From: SKW197 sp049970095
GTDB lineage: Archaea; Thermoplasmatota; Thermoplasmata; Lutacidiplasmatales; SKW197
Direction: 5' to 3'
Assembly: GCA_049970095.1 (NCBI GenBank)
Contig: JBMFNP010000022.1
Span: 1-28,893, forward strand
DNA: 28,893 nucleotides
Part shown: one piece after another, positions 1 through 7,664 of the stretch
How positions within the stretch are numbered: the first letter of the stretch is position 1
Layout: every line of letters begins with the position of its first letter
The notes under the pieces: model-generated
Database searches by the model: none
The model's input: only the letters and a program-made list of their open reading frames with translations
What the model was told of the DNA's origin: nothing
Made by a program: the position numbers and the translations under genes

Positions 1-620
1 ACACCATCCTCAAATGTGAGATTCAACCATACTGGTGAGGCGCCGAATTTATTCCCGTTCACAGGGTCATTCTCGGGACTCCAGTTCGCATAAAATGTGT
101 AATTTTTCGTTGCATCTATTGTGAGGCTTCTTACAATTTCTGTATTGGGTTGCCCTGGTTCCCTGTAAACCGTAATATTCAGCAATTCTATGCCATCTGC
201 ATAGAGATGCAATGTGGAATCATGCCATTTCTCCCCTGCAATCCTGTATGAGATATTAATATTGTATGTGGCATTGAGTTCCAGAATTTTTGGTGCACTG
301 TTGTTTATATTCACTATTGCAGTTGCGCTACCTTCCAATCCACTACTATCTATTGCAGTAAATCTTACATTGCCATGGAAATCGTCATCAAACACATAAA
401 TGAGCGGGTTCTGGTAATAACGCTCTGAACAAATCTCCCAGTATGATGTGCAGCTGCCCACATCCTCATCACTAATTGTGCCCTCAAGCACAATTGCACT
501 CCCTTCCACACCATAGTATGGTCCATTCGCATTTACCACAGGTGGTGCATTGGTCACATTTACATAGGTGTAGCTGGTACCCCAGACATTACCCTCTTCC
601 GTGCCCCTTACGAGGAACAT
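1..620 (-). CDS. Ig/PKD-like extracellular surface protein, fragment running off the left edge
   Basis: The minus strand is open without a stop from the ATG at 620 to the window edge (about 206 codons). The translation has the look of tandem Ig/PKD-like beta-sandwich domains: a domain end with VNVTNAPPVV, then ANGPYYGVEG at the start of the next, later DSSGLEGSATAIVNINNSAP. There are many N-glycosylation sequons (NVT, NIS, NIT, NYT, NLT), which fits an exported archaeal surface or S-layer-associated protein. It begins in the middle of a domain and has no signal peptide, so the ATG at 620 is unlikely to be the original start; see the remnant upstream. No specific function can be assigned. The 3' end lies outside the window. 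Confidence 0.7.
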   Translation of the reverse strand, partial: MFLVRGTEEGNVWGTSYTYVNVTNAPPVVNANGPYYGVEGSAIVLEGTISDEDVGSCTSYWEICSERYYQNPLIYVFDDDFHGNVRFTAIDSSGLEGSATAIVNINNSAPKILELNATYNINISYRIAGEKWHDSTLHLYADGIELLNITVYREPGQPNTEIVRSLTIDATKNYTFYANWSPENDPVNGNKFGASPVWLNLTFEDG

Positions 621-755
621 AACTTTTGTTTGAAAATTCAAAATTTTGCACCTACGTCTTACCATTACTATCTGGCAGGCTCTCGGTTTCCTGGCTGAGA
701 TTATTAGAAACCAAAGTTAGGGTTCCCCTTCAGAGAGAAAGGCACATATAGCGGT
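621..755 (-). pseudogene. Frameshifted upstream remnant of the surface-protein gene
   Basis: Just upstream of the open frame ending at 620, other minus-strand frames read like continuing beta-sandwich protein. About 729-655 gives LTLVSNNLSQETESLPDSNG and then a TAG at 654-652. About 755-707 gives NKPLYVPFSLKGNPNFGF and then TAA. Joined across two frame changes these read plausibly into NFQTKVMFLVRGTEEG of the downstream frame. This suggests a gene whose 5' part has decayed, or sequencing or assembly indels. The right end overlaps the promoter of the gene at 789. The call rests only on residue composition and could be chance. Confidence 0.35.
744..752 (+). promoter_or_regulatory. TATA box for the 789-4551 operon
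   Basis: The sequence ACATATAGC lies about 40 bases before the ATG at 789 and is preceded by a purine-rich stretch that could act as BRE. A Shine-Dalgarno GGAGG at 778-782 has 6-base spacing to the ATG at 789, which selects this start over the TTG at 756. Confidence 0.5.
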
Positions 756-788
756 TTGTTTTTGGTTAGAAGGCATCGGAGGAATGAT

Positions 789-1892
789 ATGATCAAATTT
801 GGACCTGCAGGGATACCTTTGTCCTGTAAGGGAAGGACACTCAGAGATGGAATTATTGATGTTCACAGTCTGGGACTCACCGCCCTTGAATACCAGTTAC
901 TCCGAGTAAATGTGGTAGAACGCGCACCTTATGACGATGAGATAGGAAAACCTCTTTCAGAGGTAGGCGAATTCGTCGTTGAAATTAAAAGAAAGGAGAA
1001 AAATGGAGTTTCACTAATCTCTGATATGGATGAAAAGATAAAGAAAAAGGACATGCTGAGCATTTTGCTAACAGGTCCAACAAGAAGTGCGGGAGACCTC
1101 AGGGAATTGAACAAACTTGCAAAAAGCTTAGATGTTTCGCTCTCAGTGCATGTGCCATATTATATTGACCTCTGCGTCTCCCAGGAAATAATTGAGAGAA
1201 GCATTTACTACATGAAACTTGCTGGTATTATTGCGAAGGAACTGGATGCTAAAATTGTGGTTACACACATTGGACCATATAATGAGAAGATAGGAAAAAA
1301 ACGCTCAATAGATAGAGCTGCAAAAAGAATTGCAGAGGTTGTAAAATGGTATTCAGGCCATGGAATCAAGGCAAAACTTGGACTTGAGCCGAGTGGAAGG
1401 GAAGATGTGATTGGCACAATGGACGAAATCTTTTCACTATGCAAAAAGGTGAGGGGCACACAGCCAGTGTTGAACATCCCACACATTCATGCAAGAACCG
1501 GCGGGCTCATGAATGATAAAGGGGAAGTATATCAGATTCTGGAAAAGGCAAAGAAATTCTCACCAGAACTTTATATTGTGTTTTCAGGCGTAATTGTGGA
1601 AGGAAAAAATGAGGTGAAGCTGACCCCAGTAAAAAGTGGGAACCTCAAATTTGAACCTCTTGCGGAATGCTTAATAGACAACAATTATGATGCAACAATA
1701 ATTTCAACTTCTCCACTTCTGGAACATGATGCGATGTACCTTAAAATAATGTATGAAAGGGTATTTGCCAAAAAAGTTCCGAAAATAAAGGAAAAACTTG
1801 AAAGAAAGGACTTGACACAGAAAGAGAAGAAAAAGAAAATACAGAGGGAAAAAAGGAAAAAACAAACTGAGCGGGGGAAGAAAAAGAAATGA
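789..1892 (+). CDS. Endonuclease IV (AP endonuclease 2)-like TIM-barrel protein, metal site degenerate
   Basis: The opening MIKFGPAGIPLSCKGRTL is typical of archaeal endonuclease IV-like proteins (COG0648), and the whole 367-residue chain follows the xylose-isomerase-like TIM-barrel pattern. Nfo cuts DNA at abasic sites using three zinc ions. The equivalents of E. coli ligands H69 (SVHVPYY), H109 (VVTHIGPY), E145 (LGLEPSG) and H182 (PHIHAR) can be seen. D179 appears to be N (VLNIPHIH), H216 appears lost (YIVFSGV), the D229/H231 segment lacks Asp and His (EGKNEVKL), and E261 is T (IISTSPLLEHD). Activity may therefore be changed or lost. The tail of about 40 residues is very rich in Lys and Arg and could bind nucleic acid. 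The start follows GGAGG. Its stop overlaps the next gene by ATGA. It leads an operon with hxlB-, rtcA- and top6A-like genes. Confidence 0.8.
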   Translation: MIKFGPAGIPLSCKGRTLRDGIIDVHSLGLTALEYQLLRVNVVERAPYDDEIGKPLSEVGEFVVEIKRKEKNGVSLISDMDEKIKKKDMLSILLTGPTRSAGDLRELNKLAKSLDVSLSVHVPYYIDLCVSQEIIERSIYYMKLAGIIAKELDAKIVVTHIGPYNEKIGKKRSIDRAAKRIAEVVKWYSGHGIKAKLGLEPSGREDVIGTMDEIFSLCKKVRGTQPVLNIPHIHARTGGLMNDKGEVYQILEKAKKFSPELYIVFSGVIVEGKNEVKLTPVKSGNLKFEPLAECLIDNNYDATIISTSPLLEHDAMYLKIMYERVFAKKVPKIKEKLERKDLTQKEKKKKIQREKRKKQTERGKKKK

Positions 1893-2467
1893 ACCAGCAA
1901 CAGGAAAACGGCCGGAAAAGATCCACATTCATGGAAGCAAAGGAATACATACTTTCAAGAGTGAAAGAAATTCTTGAAAATGGAGATTTAGAGACTATAA
2001 ACATTGTTGTTGATAAAATCCTGAATACAAGACAGATTTTTGTATATGGTTCAGGACGCTCTGGAATTGTGGGTAAGGCATTTGCAATGCGACTGGTGCA
2101 AATGGGATTGAGGGCTTACTTTATAGGTGAAACTATTACTCCAATCGTAGAGCACGGAGATCTGGTAATAATCATTTCAAATAAGGGAGAGACATACTCA
2201 GCAATTCAGACCGCAAACATAGTGCGAAGAGTGGGCGGAGAGGTTGCGGTGCTTACCTCCAACAGACAGTCAAAACTTGCACTTGCTGCAAATCATGTAA
2301 TTGAGTTAAAAATTGAGTGGGACACAAAGCACAAGAGATTTGCACCTTTAGGAACACTATTTGAGGTCTCTGCCTTCATCTTCCTTGATGCACTTGTGGC
2401 TGAGGTTATGGAGAAGAAGAATGAAAATGAGGATACCATGCGTGCAAGGCATGCAATAATGGTGTAG
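1889..2467 (+). CDS. hxlB: 6-phospho-3-hexuloisomerase (SIS domain)
   Basis: A 192-residue single SIS-domain sugar-phosphate isomerase. YGSGRSGIVGKAFAMRL, YFIGETITP, HGDLVIIISNKGET and the C-terminal PLGTLFEVSAFIFLDALVAE match the archaeal 6-phospho-3-hexuloisomerase pattern (MJ1247-like). The enzyme interconverts 3-hexulose 6-phosphate and fructose 6-phosphate. In many archaea lacking the oxidative pentose phosphate pathway, the reverse ribulose monophosphate route uses it with hexulose-phosphate synthase to make ribulose 5-phosphate. The synthase partner is not in this window. The ATG overlaps the preceding stop (ATGA), implying translational coupling. A second ATG at 1931 (MEAKEYIL) would remove 14 poorly conserved residues. 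Confidence 0.85.
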   Translation: MNQQQENGRKRSTFMEAKEYILSRVKEILENGDLETINIVVDKILNTRQIFVYGSGRSGIVGKAFAMRLVQMGLRAYFIGETITPIVEHGDLVIIISNKGETYSAIQTANIVRRVGGEVAVLTSNRQSKLALAANHVIELKIEWDTKHKRFAPLGTLFEVSAFIFLDALVAEVMEKKNENEDTMRARHAIMV

Positions 2468-2470
2468 AAA

Positions 2471-3481
2471 ATGATAGAGGTGGATGGAGGATATGGCGAG
2501 GGTGGAGGACAAATTGTAAGAATTGCAGCAGCACTTTCTCTATGCACTCAGCAACCCGTGAGAATAAGAAACATACGGGCGAAGAGAGAGGTGGGAGGAC
2601 TGAGACCACAGCATCTTTCAAGTTTGAAGATTCTTACAGAATTAAGTGAGACAAAGATTACTGGGCTGAGGATGGGTTCCAGAGAAGTTGAGATTATACC
2701 GGGTAAAATCACAGGTGGAAAAAAAAAGATAAATATAGGGACCGCTGGAAGCATTGCTCTTCTACTCCAGACAGTGCTCCTGCCCTCGCTTCTCGGAAAT
2801 GAAGGCATTGAGCTCACAATAATCGGAGGCACAGATGTAGCAAGAGCACCCACAATTGATTACCTCATGAATGTGCTTTTTCCAATGTTGCGAAAAATCG
2901 GGGGAAATGCAGAAATTTGGGTGGAACGCAGGGGCTTCTATCCTGCGGGCGGGGGAATTGTGCATTTGAGTATCCAGCCCTCTAAGATTTCACACTGGAT
3001 TTGCACAGAACCCCATGGTTCTCTGGAAATTTGTGGAAAAATTGTATGCTCTGGCTTACCAGAACATGTGGTAAAGCGAATGAAACATGCGGCTTTGAAT
3101 GTACTTCTGGAATACCATCCGAAAATTGATAGCGAGTATGTGCAGGCATCCTGTCCCGGGGTGAGTATCACACTCTGGGGTAAGTATGAGAACACGGTTT
3201 TAGGTGCATCAAATATTGGCGAGAAAGGTGTGCCTGCAGAAGAGGTTGGGGATATATGCGCTGATGAACTGAAAAGAAACCTTTCTGGTGAGTGTACAGT
3301 TGATTCTCATATGTGTGACCAGTTGCTCCCATTTCTTGCATTTTCAGATGGGGAGTCAAGATTTGTCACAAGATATGTTAGTTTGCATGCTGAAACCGTT
3401 GCCTGGGTGCTTCGTCAATTTACTAACAGAGAAATTGAATTTGTGAGTGGGAAAGAAAATGTGGTCGTGAAGGTGAGATAG
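2471..3481 (+). CDS. rtcA: RNA 3'-terminal phosphate cyclase
   Basis: 336 residues, the usual length of RtcA, which uses ATP to convert RNA 3'-phosphate ends to 2',3'-cyclic phosphates. The N-terminus IEVDGGYGEGGGQIVRIA, the AKREVGGLRPQHL segment, the GGTDVARAPTIDYL segment and RRGFYPAGGG are family signatures. His in YVSLHAETVAWVLRQF near the C-terminus matches the adenylated catalytic His (H309 in E. coli). It starts 3 bases after the hxlB stop, with GGTG about 7 bases before the ATG. Its partner in RNA repair, RtcB, is not seen here. Confidence 0.93.
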   Translation: MIEVDGGYGEGGGQIVRIAAALSLCTQQPVRIRNIRAKREVGGLRPQHLSSLKILTELSETKITGLRMGSREVEIIPGKITGGKKKINIGTAGSIALLLQTVLLPSLLGNEGIELTIIGGTDVARAPTIDYLMNVLFPMLRKIGGNAEIWVERRGFYPAGGGIVHLSIQPSKISHWICTEPHGSLEICGKIVCSGLPEHVVKRMKHAALNVLLEYHPKIDSEYVQASCPGVSITLWGKYENTVLGASNIGEKGVPAEEVGDICADELKRNLSGECTVDSHMCDQLLPFLAFSDGESRFVTRYVSLHAETVAWVLRQFTNREIEFVSGKENVVVKVR

Positions 3482-3483
3482 AA

Positions 3484-4551
3484 ATGGTGGATATGATGAA
3501 AATTGTAGAGGAAATTTACAATCAGATCCAGAATGGCGAGATTCCTGCAATGAAAGTGTCTCTAAGAAGCAAGCAAAACATTGCATTCAGCACAAAAACC
3601 AATGTATGGAAACTTGGAGAATTGCAGGGAATAAGGTCTGCAAAGAAGCTGGATGGAGCCCTCATGCTGCTCAGAACCATGCATATGATTGAGTTTATCC
3701 AGGAAATGCTTAGAACAGGCAAGTCCTCAACGCTCAGAGAACTGTATTATATTTCGGAACAGTGGGATATTGCAAAGTTTAGTGCTGAGGAGGAATCAAA
3801 TAAACTGGTTGAGGATCTGGAAATTCTTACATCCTCGCTGAGGGAAGATTTTCATTTGAGGCCAGAGGAGAATGGAGCATCTGTGATAGGAAATCTTACA
3901 ATTGAGGAACTAAACAGAAAAGGCGAAAGAAAGAAAATAAATTGCAGGGATGATGTGGGTGATGGAGGATACGCGCTGCCTTACAATGTGGAAAAGGAAA
4001 AAATTAAATTTCTGGATGTAGATGCGAAATTTGTTATTGCAATTGAGTGTGGAGGTATGTTTGACCGCCTGGCTGAAAACGGGTTTGATGAAGCGTATGA
4101 TGCAATTCTAGTGCATCTGAAAGGACAGCCAGCAAGATGTACAAGAAGGTTCATAAAAAGGTTAAATGAGGAACTCCATCTTCCTGTGGTAGTATTCACA
4201 GATGGGGATCCCTGGTCATTCAGAATTTTTGCGAGTGTAGCATATGGTGCAATAAAAACTGCGCATATCAGTGAGTATCTTGCAACTCCATCTGCACAGT
4301 TCCTTGGAGTTACTGCTTCGGATATTGTGAATTACAACCTTCCCTCTGACAAACTTACTGACAGGGACATTGCAGCTCTCAATGCTGAGCTCACTGATCC
4401 AAGGTTTAATGATGAATTCTGGAAAAATGAGATTGAATTGATGCTGAAAATCAACAAGAAGGCGGAACAGCAATCACTCGCAAAATATGGATTGAACTAT
4501 GTTACTGACACATATCTTCCAGAAAAACTTCAGGAAATGGGAATAATATAA
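3484..4551 (+). CDS. top6A: DNA topoisomerase VI subunit A (Spo11-like)
   Basis: 355 residues. Topoisomerase VI is a type IIB enzyme that passes one duplex through another; subunit A makes the double-strand break. The CAP domain has the catalytic Tyr in LRELYYISEQW (Y88/Y89). The Toprim domain has Glu in AIECGGMFDRL (E188) and the acidic pair FTDGDPW (D240, D242). The C-terminal SAQFLGVTASDI and LPSDKLTDRDI segments are typical. It lies 2 bases after rtcA; ATGs at 3493 and 3496 are alternative starts. The ATPase subunit B, usually adjacent in euryarchaea, is absent on both sides: rtcA is upstream and an opposing gene ends 3 bases downstream. Confidence 0.95.
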   Translation: MVDMMKIVEEIYNQIQNGEIPAMKVSLRSKQNIAFSTKTNVWKLGELQGIRSAKKLDGALMLLRTMHMIEFIQEMLRTGKSSTLRELYYISEQWDIAKFSAEEESNKLVEDLEILTSSLREDFHLRPEENGASVIGNLTIEELNRKGERKKINCRDDVGDGGYALPYNVEKEKIKFLDVDAKFVIAIECGGMFDRLAENGFDEAYDAILVHLKGQPARCTRRFIKRLNEELHLPVVVFTDGDPWSFRIFASVAYGAIKTAHISEYLATPSAQFLGVTASDIVNYNLPSDKLTDRDIAALNAELTDPRFNDEFWKNEIELMLKINKKAEQQSLAKYGLNYVTDTYLPEKLQEMGII

Positions 4552-4554
4552 TCA

Positions 4555-4992
4555 TTATATCACTCCCTCTCTTCTGAAAATTTCTTCCATTTTTCTGTAA
4601 AACTCTTTTCCGCTCTTTCTTATTCTTGCATTCTCTGGTTTTGCTGTCAGAAATTCTACAACCTCTTTACCGAGATAGGGCACGAGAGCCTGCTCATTCC
4701 TCACAGCGTAGAGCGCCATTAGGGATTCTAGCACACTCTCCTTTAATAAATTCTGGCTCAGTGTGTAGCCGCGCAAAGCCCTTTCTGCAGTTTTCTCAAA
4801 TCTCTGTCTGTTCTCTTCTCTCCGCTCACCTGCCAGGTCCTCGCTCTCTGTGTGATAACCGTAGAAGTAAACAAGAAACACTGCAACCAAGGCTGTAAAT
4901 GCTATGAAACCCAGTTGCACAATCCCGCTGTACTGGGCATAGTAAATGAAAGGTGCCAGAACACCAAAAAATATTGCTATAAAAAACAACAC
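4555..4992 (-). CDS. Small membrane protein with a cytoplasmic helical tail
   Basis: About 145 residues from a GTG at 4992. Two membrane helices (roughly residues 1-17 and 24-43) are followed by a charged helical domain of about 100 residues, ending FYRKMEEIFRREGVI. I do not recognise a family. A good Shine-Dalgarno (GGAGGTGA) overlaps the end of the upstream DUF4129 gene but is over 20 bases from the GTG, and no ATG, GTG or TTG lies closer in frame, so the true start is uncertain. It is the last gene of the 9747-4555 operon and probably works with the DUF4129 protein. It ends 3 bases from the convergent top6A stop. Confidence 0.6.
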   Translation of the reverse strand: MLFFIAIFFGVLAPFIYYAQYSGIVQLGFIAFTALVAVFLVYFYGYHTESEDLAGERREENRQRFEKTAERALRGYTLSQNLLKESVLESLMALYAVRNEQALVPYLGKEVVEFLTAKPENARIRKSGKEFYRKMEEIFRREGVI

Positions 4993-5012
4993 GGAAATAA
5001 GTTTCTGCTCTT

Positions 5013-5876
5013 TCAGGAACTCACCTCCACTCTGAAACCTTTCAGTGCATGAATTGCAGTGTTTTTCTGCTCTTCTGTAATTTCATGTGTGCTGTATCTA
5101 GCGGTCTCAAACAATTCAATAAGTGTATCTAGATTTTTGCTCTCAATCTTGAGTCTGCCCTTTACCTCCTCCTTGAACTCTCTCGGTGTTAAATGCAAAG
5201 CGTCTTTGACACCATGCTCTGCCAGGATTTCTGTCATTCTTTTGTAGCATCTGATAATTGCGTCTCTGGTTGAGATTCCTGTCTCAAAAAGGGCAACGCT
5301 CTCCTCAATTGCATCTGCAAAATCAAGGCGTAATTCTCTGCTTACTCCCTTCCTTCCTTTTCTCCACCCTGCAACATATGAAAGCACAACACTCACAATT
5401 ATAACCGTAATAATCACAAACATACCCAGAATAAGCAGCACAGAGGCTAACGGGAAACTGGTGGAAGTTCTTGGAAGTGGCGTATTCCCTGGCGTGGCAG
5501 TGCTATTGTTAGTATTGTTCATACTCACATTCTGTTCTGTGTTTGTAGCTGTCATTACATATAACACGCCAATCAAAATTAGAATTGCAAGGAATGCACC
5601 CAAAAACGCATGAAGCACCTCTCTTCCACGCCTCATTGCAATCAGGTAGAAAATCCCCACTATTCCCACACATAGGAAAAACCAGTAAATCATAAGGCAC
5701 ACATTCATATTTATACCTTCTGGCGGTGTGCTCACTATTTCATTTCTCTGTGGTGCCTCAGGCGGCAGCATTTCATCATTCAGTTGGAGGTTAAGAATTG
5801 TGTACCCAAGAATTGCGCATGCACATATGAAAAATGAAAATGCTGCAACCACAAACACGTTCTTACTCTTTTTCAT
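5013..5876 (-). CDS. DUF4129 domain membrane protein
   Basis: 287 residues from the ATG at 5876; a TTG at 5882 is less likely. Four hydrophobic helices (about residues 8-28, 58-77, 88-108 and 143-168) precede a cytoplasmic helical domain. An extracellular Asn/Thr-rich loop lies between helices three and four. The C-terminal part, with HLTPREFKEEV, LIELFETARYSTHEITEEQ and AIHALKGF, matches the C-terminal DUF4129 pattern (PREF...LF..ARY). DUF4129 proteins often occur near MoxR ATPase and DUF58 genes in archaea and bacteria, but those are not here. It overlaps the end of the YjbQ gene by 14 bases, indicating coupled translation. Function unknown. Confidence 0.75.
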   Translation of the reverse strand: MKKSKNVFVVAAFSFFICACAILGYTILNLQLNDEMLPPEAPQRNEIVSTPPEGINMNVCLMIYWFFLCVGIVGIFYLIAMRRGREVLHAFLGAFLAILILIGVLYVMTATNTEQNVSMNNTNNSTATPGNTPLPRTSTSFPLASVLLILGMFVIITVIIVSVVLSYVAGWRKGRKGVSRELRLDFADAIEESVALFETGISTRDAIIRCYKRMTEILAEHGVKDALHLTPREFKEEVKGRLKIESKNLDTLIELFETARYSTHEITEEQKNTAIHALKGFRVEVSS

Positions 5877-6303
5877 CTGCAATTCCTATCACCTTAACGA
5901 CCACCCGTTTATCCCGCTGTCCATCAAATTCTGCGTAGTATATCTGCTGCCAGGGTCCAAAATCAAGTTCACCTTGTGTAATCGGAACAATCACTTCGTG
6001 CCCGATGAGCAAGCTTTTGAGATGTGCGTCCCCATTAGTTTCACCAGTTCTGTGGTGGCGGTAATCCATTCTGAAAGGCGCAAGTTTCTCAACCCATTCA
6101 TCTATATCCTTTATCAACCCGCTCTCTGCATCATTTATATAAACTCCTGCGGTGATATGCATTGCTGAAACTAGTGCAAACCCCTCTGTTATGCCTGACT
6201 TCCGGACAATCTCCGCAACTTTATCGGTTATGTTAATGTATTCCCTCTTGTTTTTTGTGTGAAACCAGAGGTATTCTGTATGCGACTTCATGTATCCCTT
6301 CAT
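5863..6303 (-). CDS. YjbQ/UPF0047 family protein
   Basis: 146 residues with the full UPF0047 pattern: ALVSAMHITAGVYINDAESGL, YRHHRTGETNGDAHLKSLL, GHEVIVPITQGELDFGPWQ and IYYAEFDGQRDKRV. Bacterial YjbQ has been linked to a secondary thiamine-phosphate synthase activity, but the physiological role in archaea is unsettled. The conserved His and Glu residues of these motifs are present. The ATG at 6303 overlaps the NMD3 stop (ATGA). A second ATG at 6291 (MKSHTEYLW) sits close behind AAGGGA and could be used instead. Confidence 0.9.
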   Translation of the reverse strand: MKGYMKSHTEYLWFHTKNKREYINITDKVAEIVRKSGITEGFALVSAMHITAGVYINDAESGLIKDIDEWVEKLAPFRMDYRHHRTGETNGDAHLKSLLIGHEVIVPITQGELDFGPWQQIYYAEFDGQRDKRVVVKVIGIADEKE

Positions 6304-7331
6304 AGTTTACCACCCATCTTTTTCACTACCGAATATGGAACAAGGTAAATATTCTCTTCTCTCTTAAGCAGCCACATCTTTTCCGCATCTGCAGGGTAAT
6401 CCATCCCGCTAAATCTCTCAAGTTTCATGGTATTTTCATCAAGCACTGTTACCTCATCTTTATCACGGTACACAACCTTTACTTCTTGCAGCTCCTTTAA
6501 TGTAATGATCTCCACATTTTTCAGCGCTTCCTCATCCACAACAACCTCCTTTCGCTCACTTGCAAGCACTACATTTCTTCCCTCTATAGCCCTAACAATG
6601 TAAAACTCCCCGGCATAATAAATCAGGTCATCAACTTCAAATCGGTTCAACTCAACAAGATATGTTACCCTGTAAACATCCTTTCCCTCTTTTCTGGTGT
6701 GCAACCTAGGTGAAACCGAGAGCTTTGCATGGTATCTTGTCTTCAGTACCTCACATACAGTTCTGGCATAGGCATTGTCTGCAATGTAAACATCCACACC
6801 ATTCCGCACAATTTCTTTCTTTATCACCTGTCTTTTTCGTTCCCCACTTCCTTCTATGACTTTACCAATTTCCATAAGCACTTTCTCCCCAATTTCTCTT
6901 CCCTTCCTTCGCACCTGAATTATTGCAGAAAATCCGTGTCCATGCACTCTGGAGCAATCTGGACAGAGCAGGTGCTTCCTCACCACACACACTTCCCTTT
7001 TTAATACAAACTCTGCATTTTCAAGTTCCAGATTAAGATGCAAGAGACAGGAAAAAAGATTTCTGTCTTTTTCCACGCATTCCATTTCAATTATCCTGCA
7101 TGTGAAACCATGCAAACACCTTATCTGGGTTTCAAGCAATCTCTTTATGCCTTCTTTCTCGCTCCCGAATTTTTCCCAGTGTTTTCCAATCAGAATTCCA
7201 TTACAGTCCTTGCACACAGTGAGCAGGATTTTTTCGGGAAGGTGCACAGGATTCTTTTCCGCAACCAGGCAGGAAATGCACATCCCATTGTGAAATCTCT
7301 CTACGGATTTTCCACACACGGGACAGAGCAA
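6300..7331 (-). CDS. NMD3-family ribosome export/biogenesis protein
   Basis: 343 residues. The N-terminus has two zinc-binding Cys sets (CPVCGK, then CISC; CKDC) and a later LLCPDCSRVHG, as in archaeal NMD3 homologues (COG1499). In eukaryotes NMD3 is the 60S export adaptor; in archaea it is presumed to bind the 50S subunit. The C-terminal half is beta-rich with DVYIADNAYARTV and YLVELNRFEVDDLIYY. The start is forced: the first zinc Cys is residue 3 and the preceding in-frame codon is the DUF424 stop TAA, so translation must begin at the TTG at 7331. GGTGGTGA with 6-base spacing supports this rare start codon. Confidence 0.9.
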   Translation of the reverse strand: MLCPVCGKSVERFHNGMCISCLVAEKNPVHLPEKILLTVCKDCNGILIGKHWEKFGSEKEGIKRLLETQIRCLHGFTCRIIEMECVEKDRNLFSCLLHLNLELENAEFVLKREVCVVRKHLLCPDCSRVHGHGFSAIIQVRRKGREIGEKVLMEIGKVIEGSGERKRQVIKKEIVRNGVDVYIADNAYARTVCEVLKTRYHAKLSVSPRLHTRKEGKDVYRVTYLVELNRFEVDDLIYYAGEFYIVRAIEGRNVVLASERKEVVVDEEALKNVEIITLKELQEVKVVYRDKDEVTVLDENTMKLERFSGMDYPADAEKMWLLKREENIYLVPYSVVKKMGGKL

Positions 7332-7664
7332 TTATATCACCACCATCTGAGCATGCGGTACTCCTGCAACTTTTATTATATTTCCTTTTTCTATATATCC
7401 ATTTCTCATCGCAAGGGAAACCGTGTGCTTTCCAAAGAGGTTTGCGATGGTAGCAGTTTGCATATATGCCAGAAATTCATCATCGCTCACAAGAGTGCCC
7501 ATATAAAATTCTTTATGAAGCGTTAGACAGAACCGCTCATCTACCAGTTTTTTACCAGCAAGTTCCGCATCACATGCAGCCACAAGCACCTCGCAGCCCC
7601 TCCTGTGCACCTTGAGGTAAATTTTCAGCTTCGCACTAACCTCTGATTCTCCTGTAGTATCCAT
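7332..7664 (-). CDS. DUF424 family protein
   Basis: About 110 residues from the ATG at 7664. KIYLKVHRRGCEVLVAACDAELAGKK and NLFGKHTVSLAMRNGYIEKGNIIKVAGVPHAQ match the archaeal DUF424 (COG2412) pattern, a small protein of unknown function often found near translation genes. An ATG at 7688 would add 8 residues inside the MCM gene; the family normally starts shortly before the YLKVHR strand, favouring 7664 or nearby. It overlaps the end of MCM by 29 bases. Its stop codon directly touches, in the same frame, the TTG start of the NMD3 gene. Confidence 0.83.
   Translation of the reverse strand: MDTTGESEVSAKLKIYLKVHRRGCEVLVAACDAELAGKKLVDERFCLTLHKEFYMGTLVSDDEFLAYMQTATIANLFGKHTVSLAMRNGYIEKGNIIKVAGVPHAQMVVI

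Noticed and set aside
1760..1889. Lys-rich end of the endonuclease IV-like protein as a possible frameshift artefact
   Set aside because: The frame leads directly into an ATGA overlap with hxlB, and A-rich Lys/Arg tails are common in archaeal proteins.
7038..7526. Plus-strand open frame opposite NMD3 and DUF424
   Set aside because: Both opposing genes have clear family motifs across this stretch; the plus-strand product has none.
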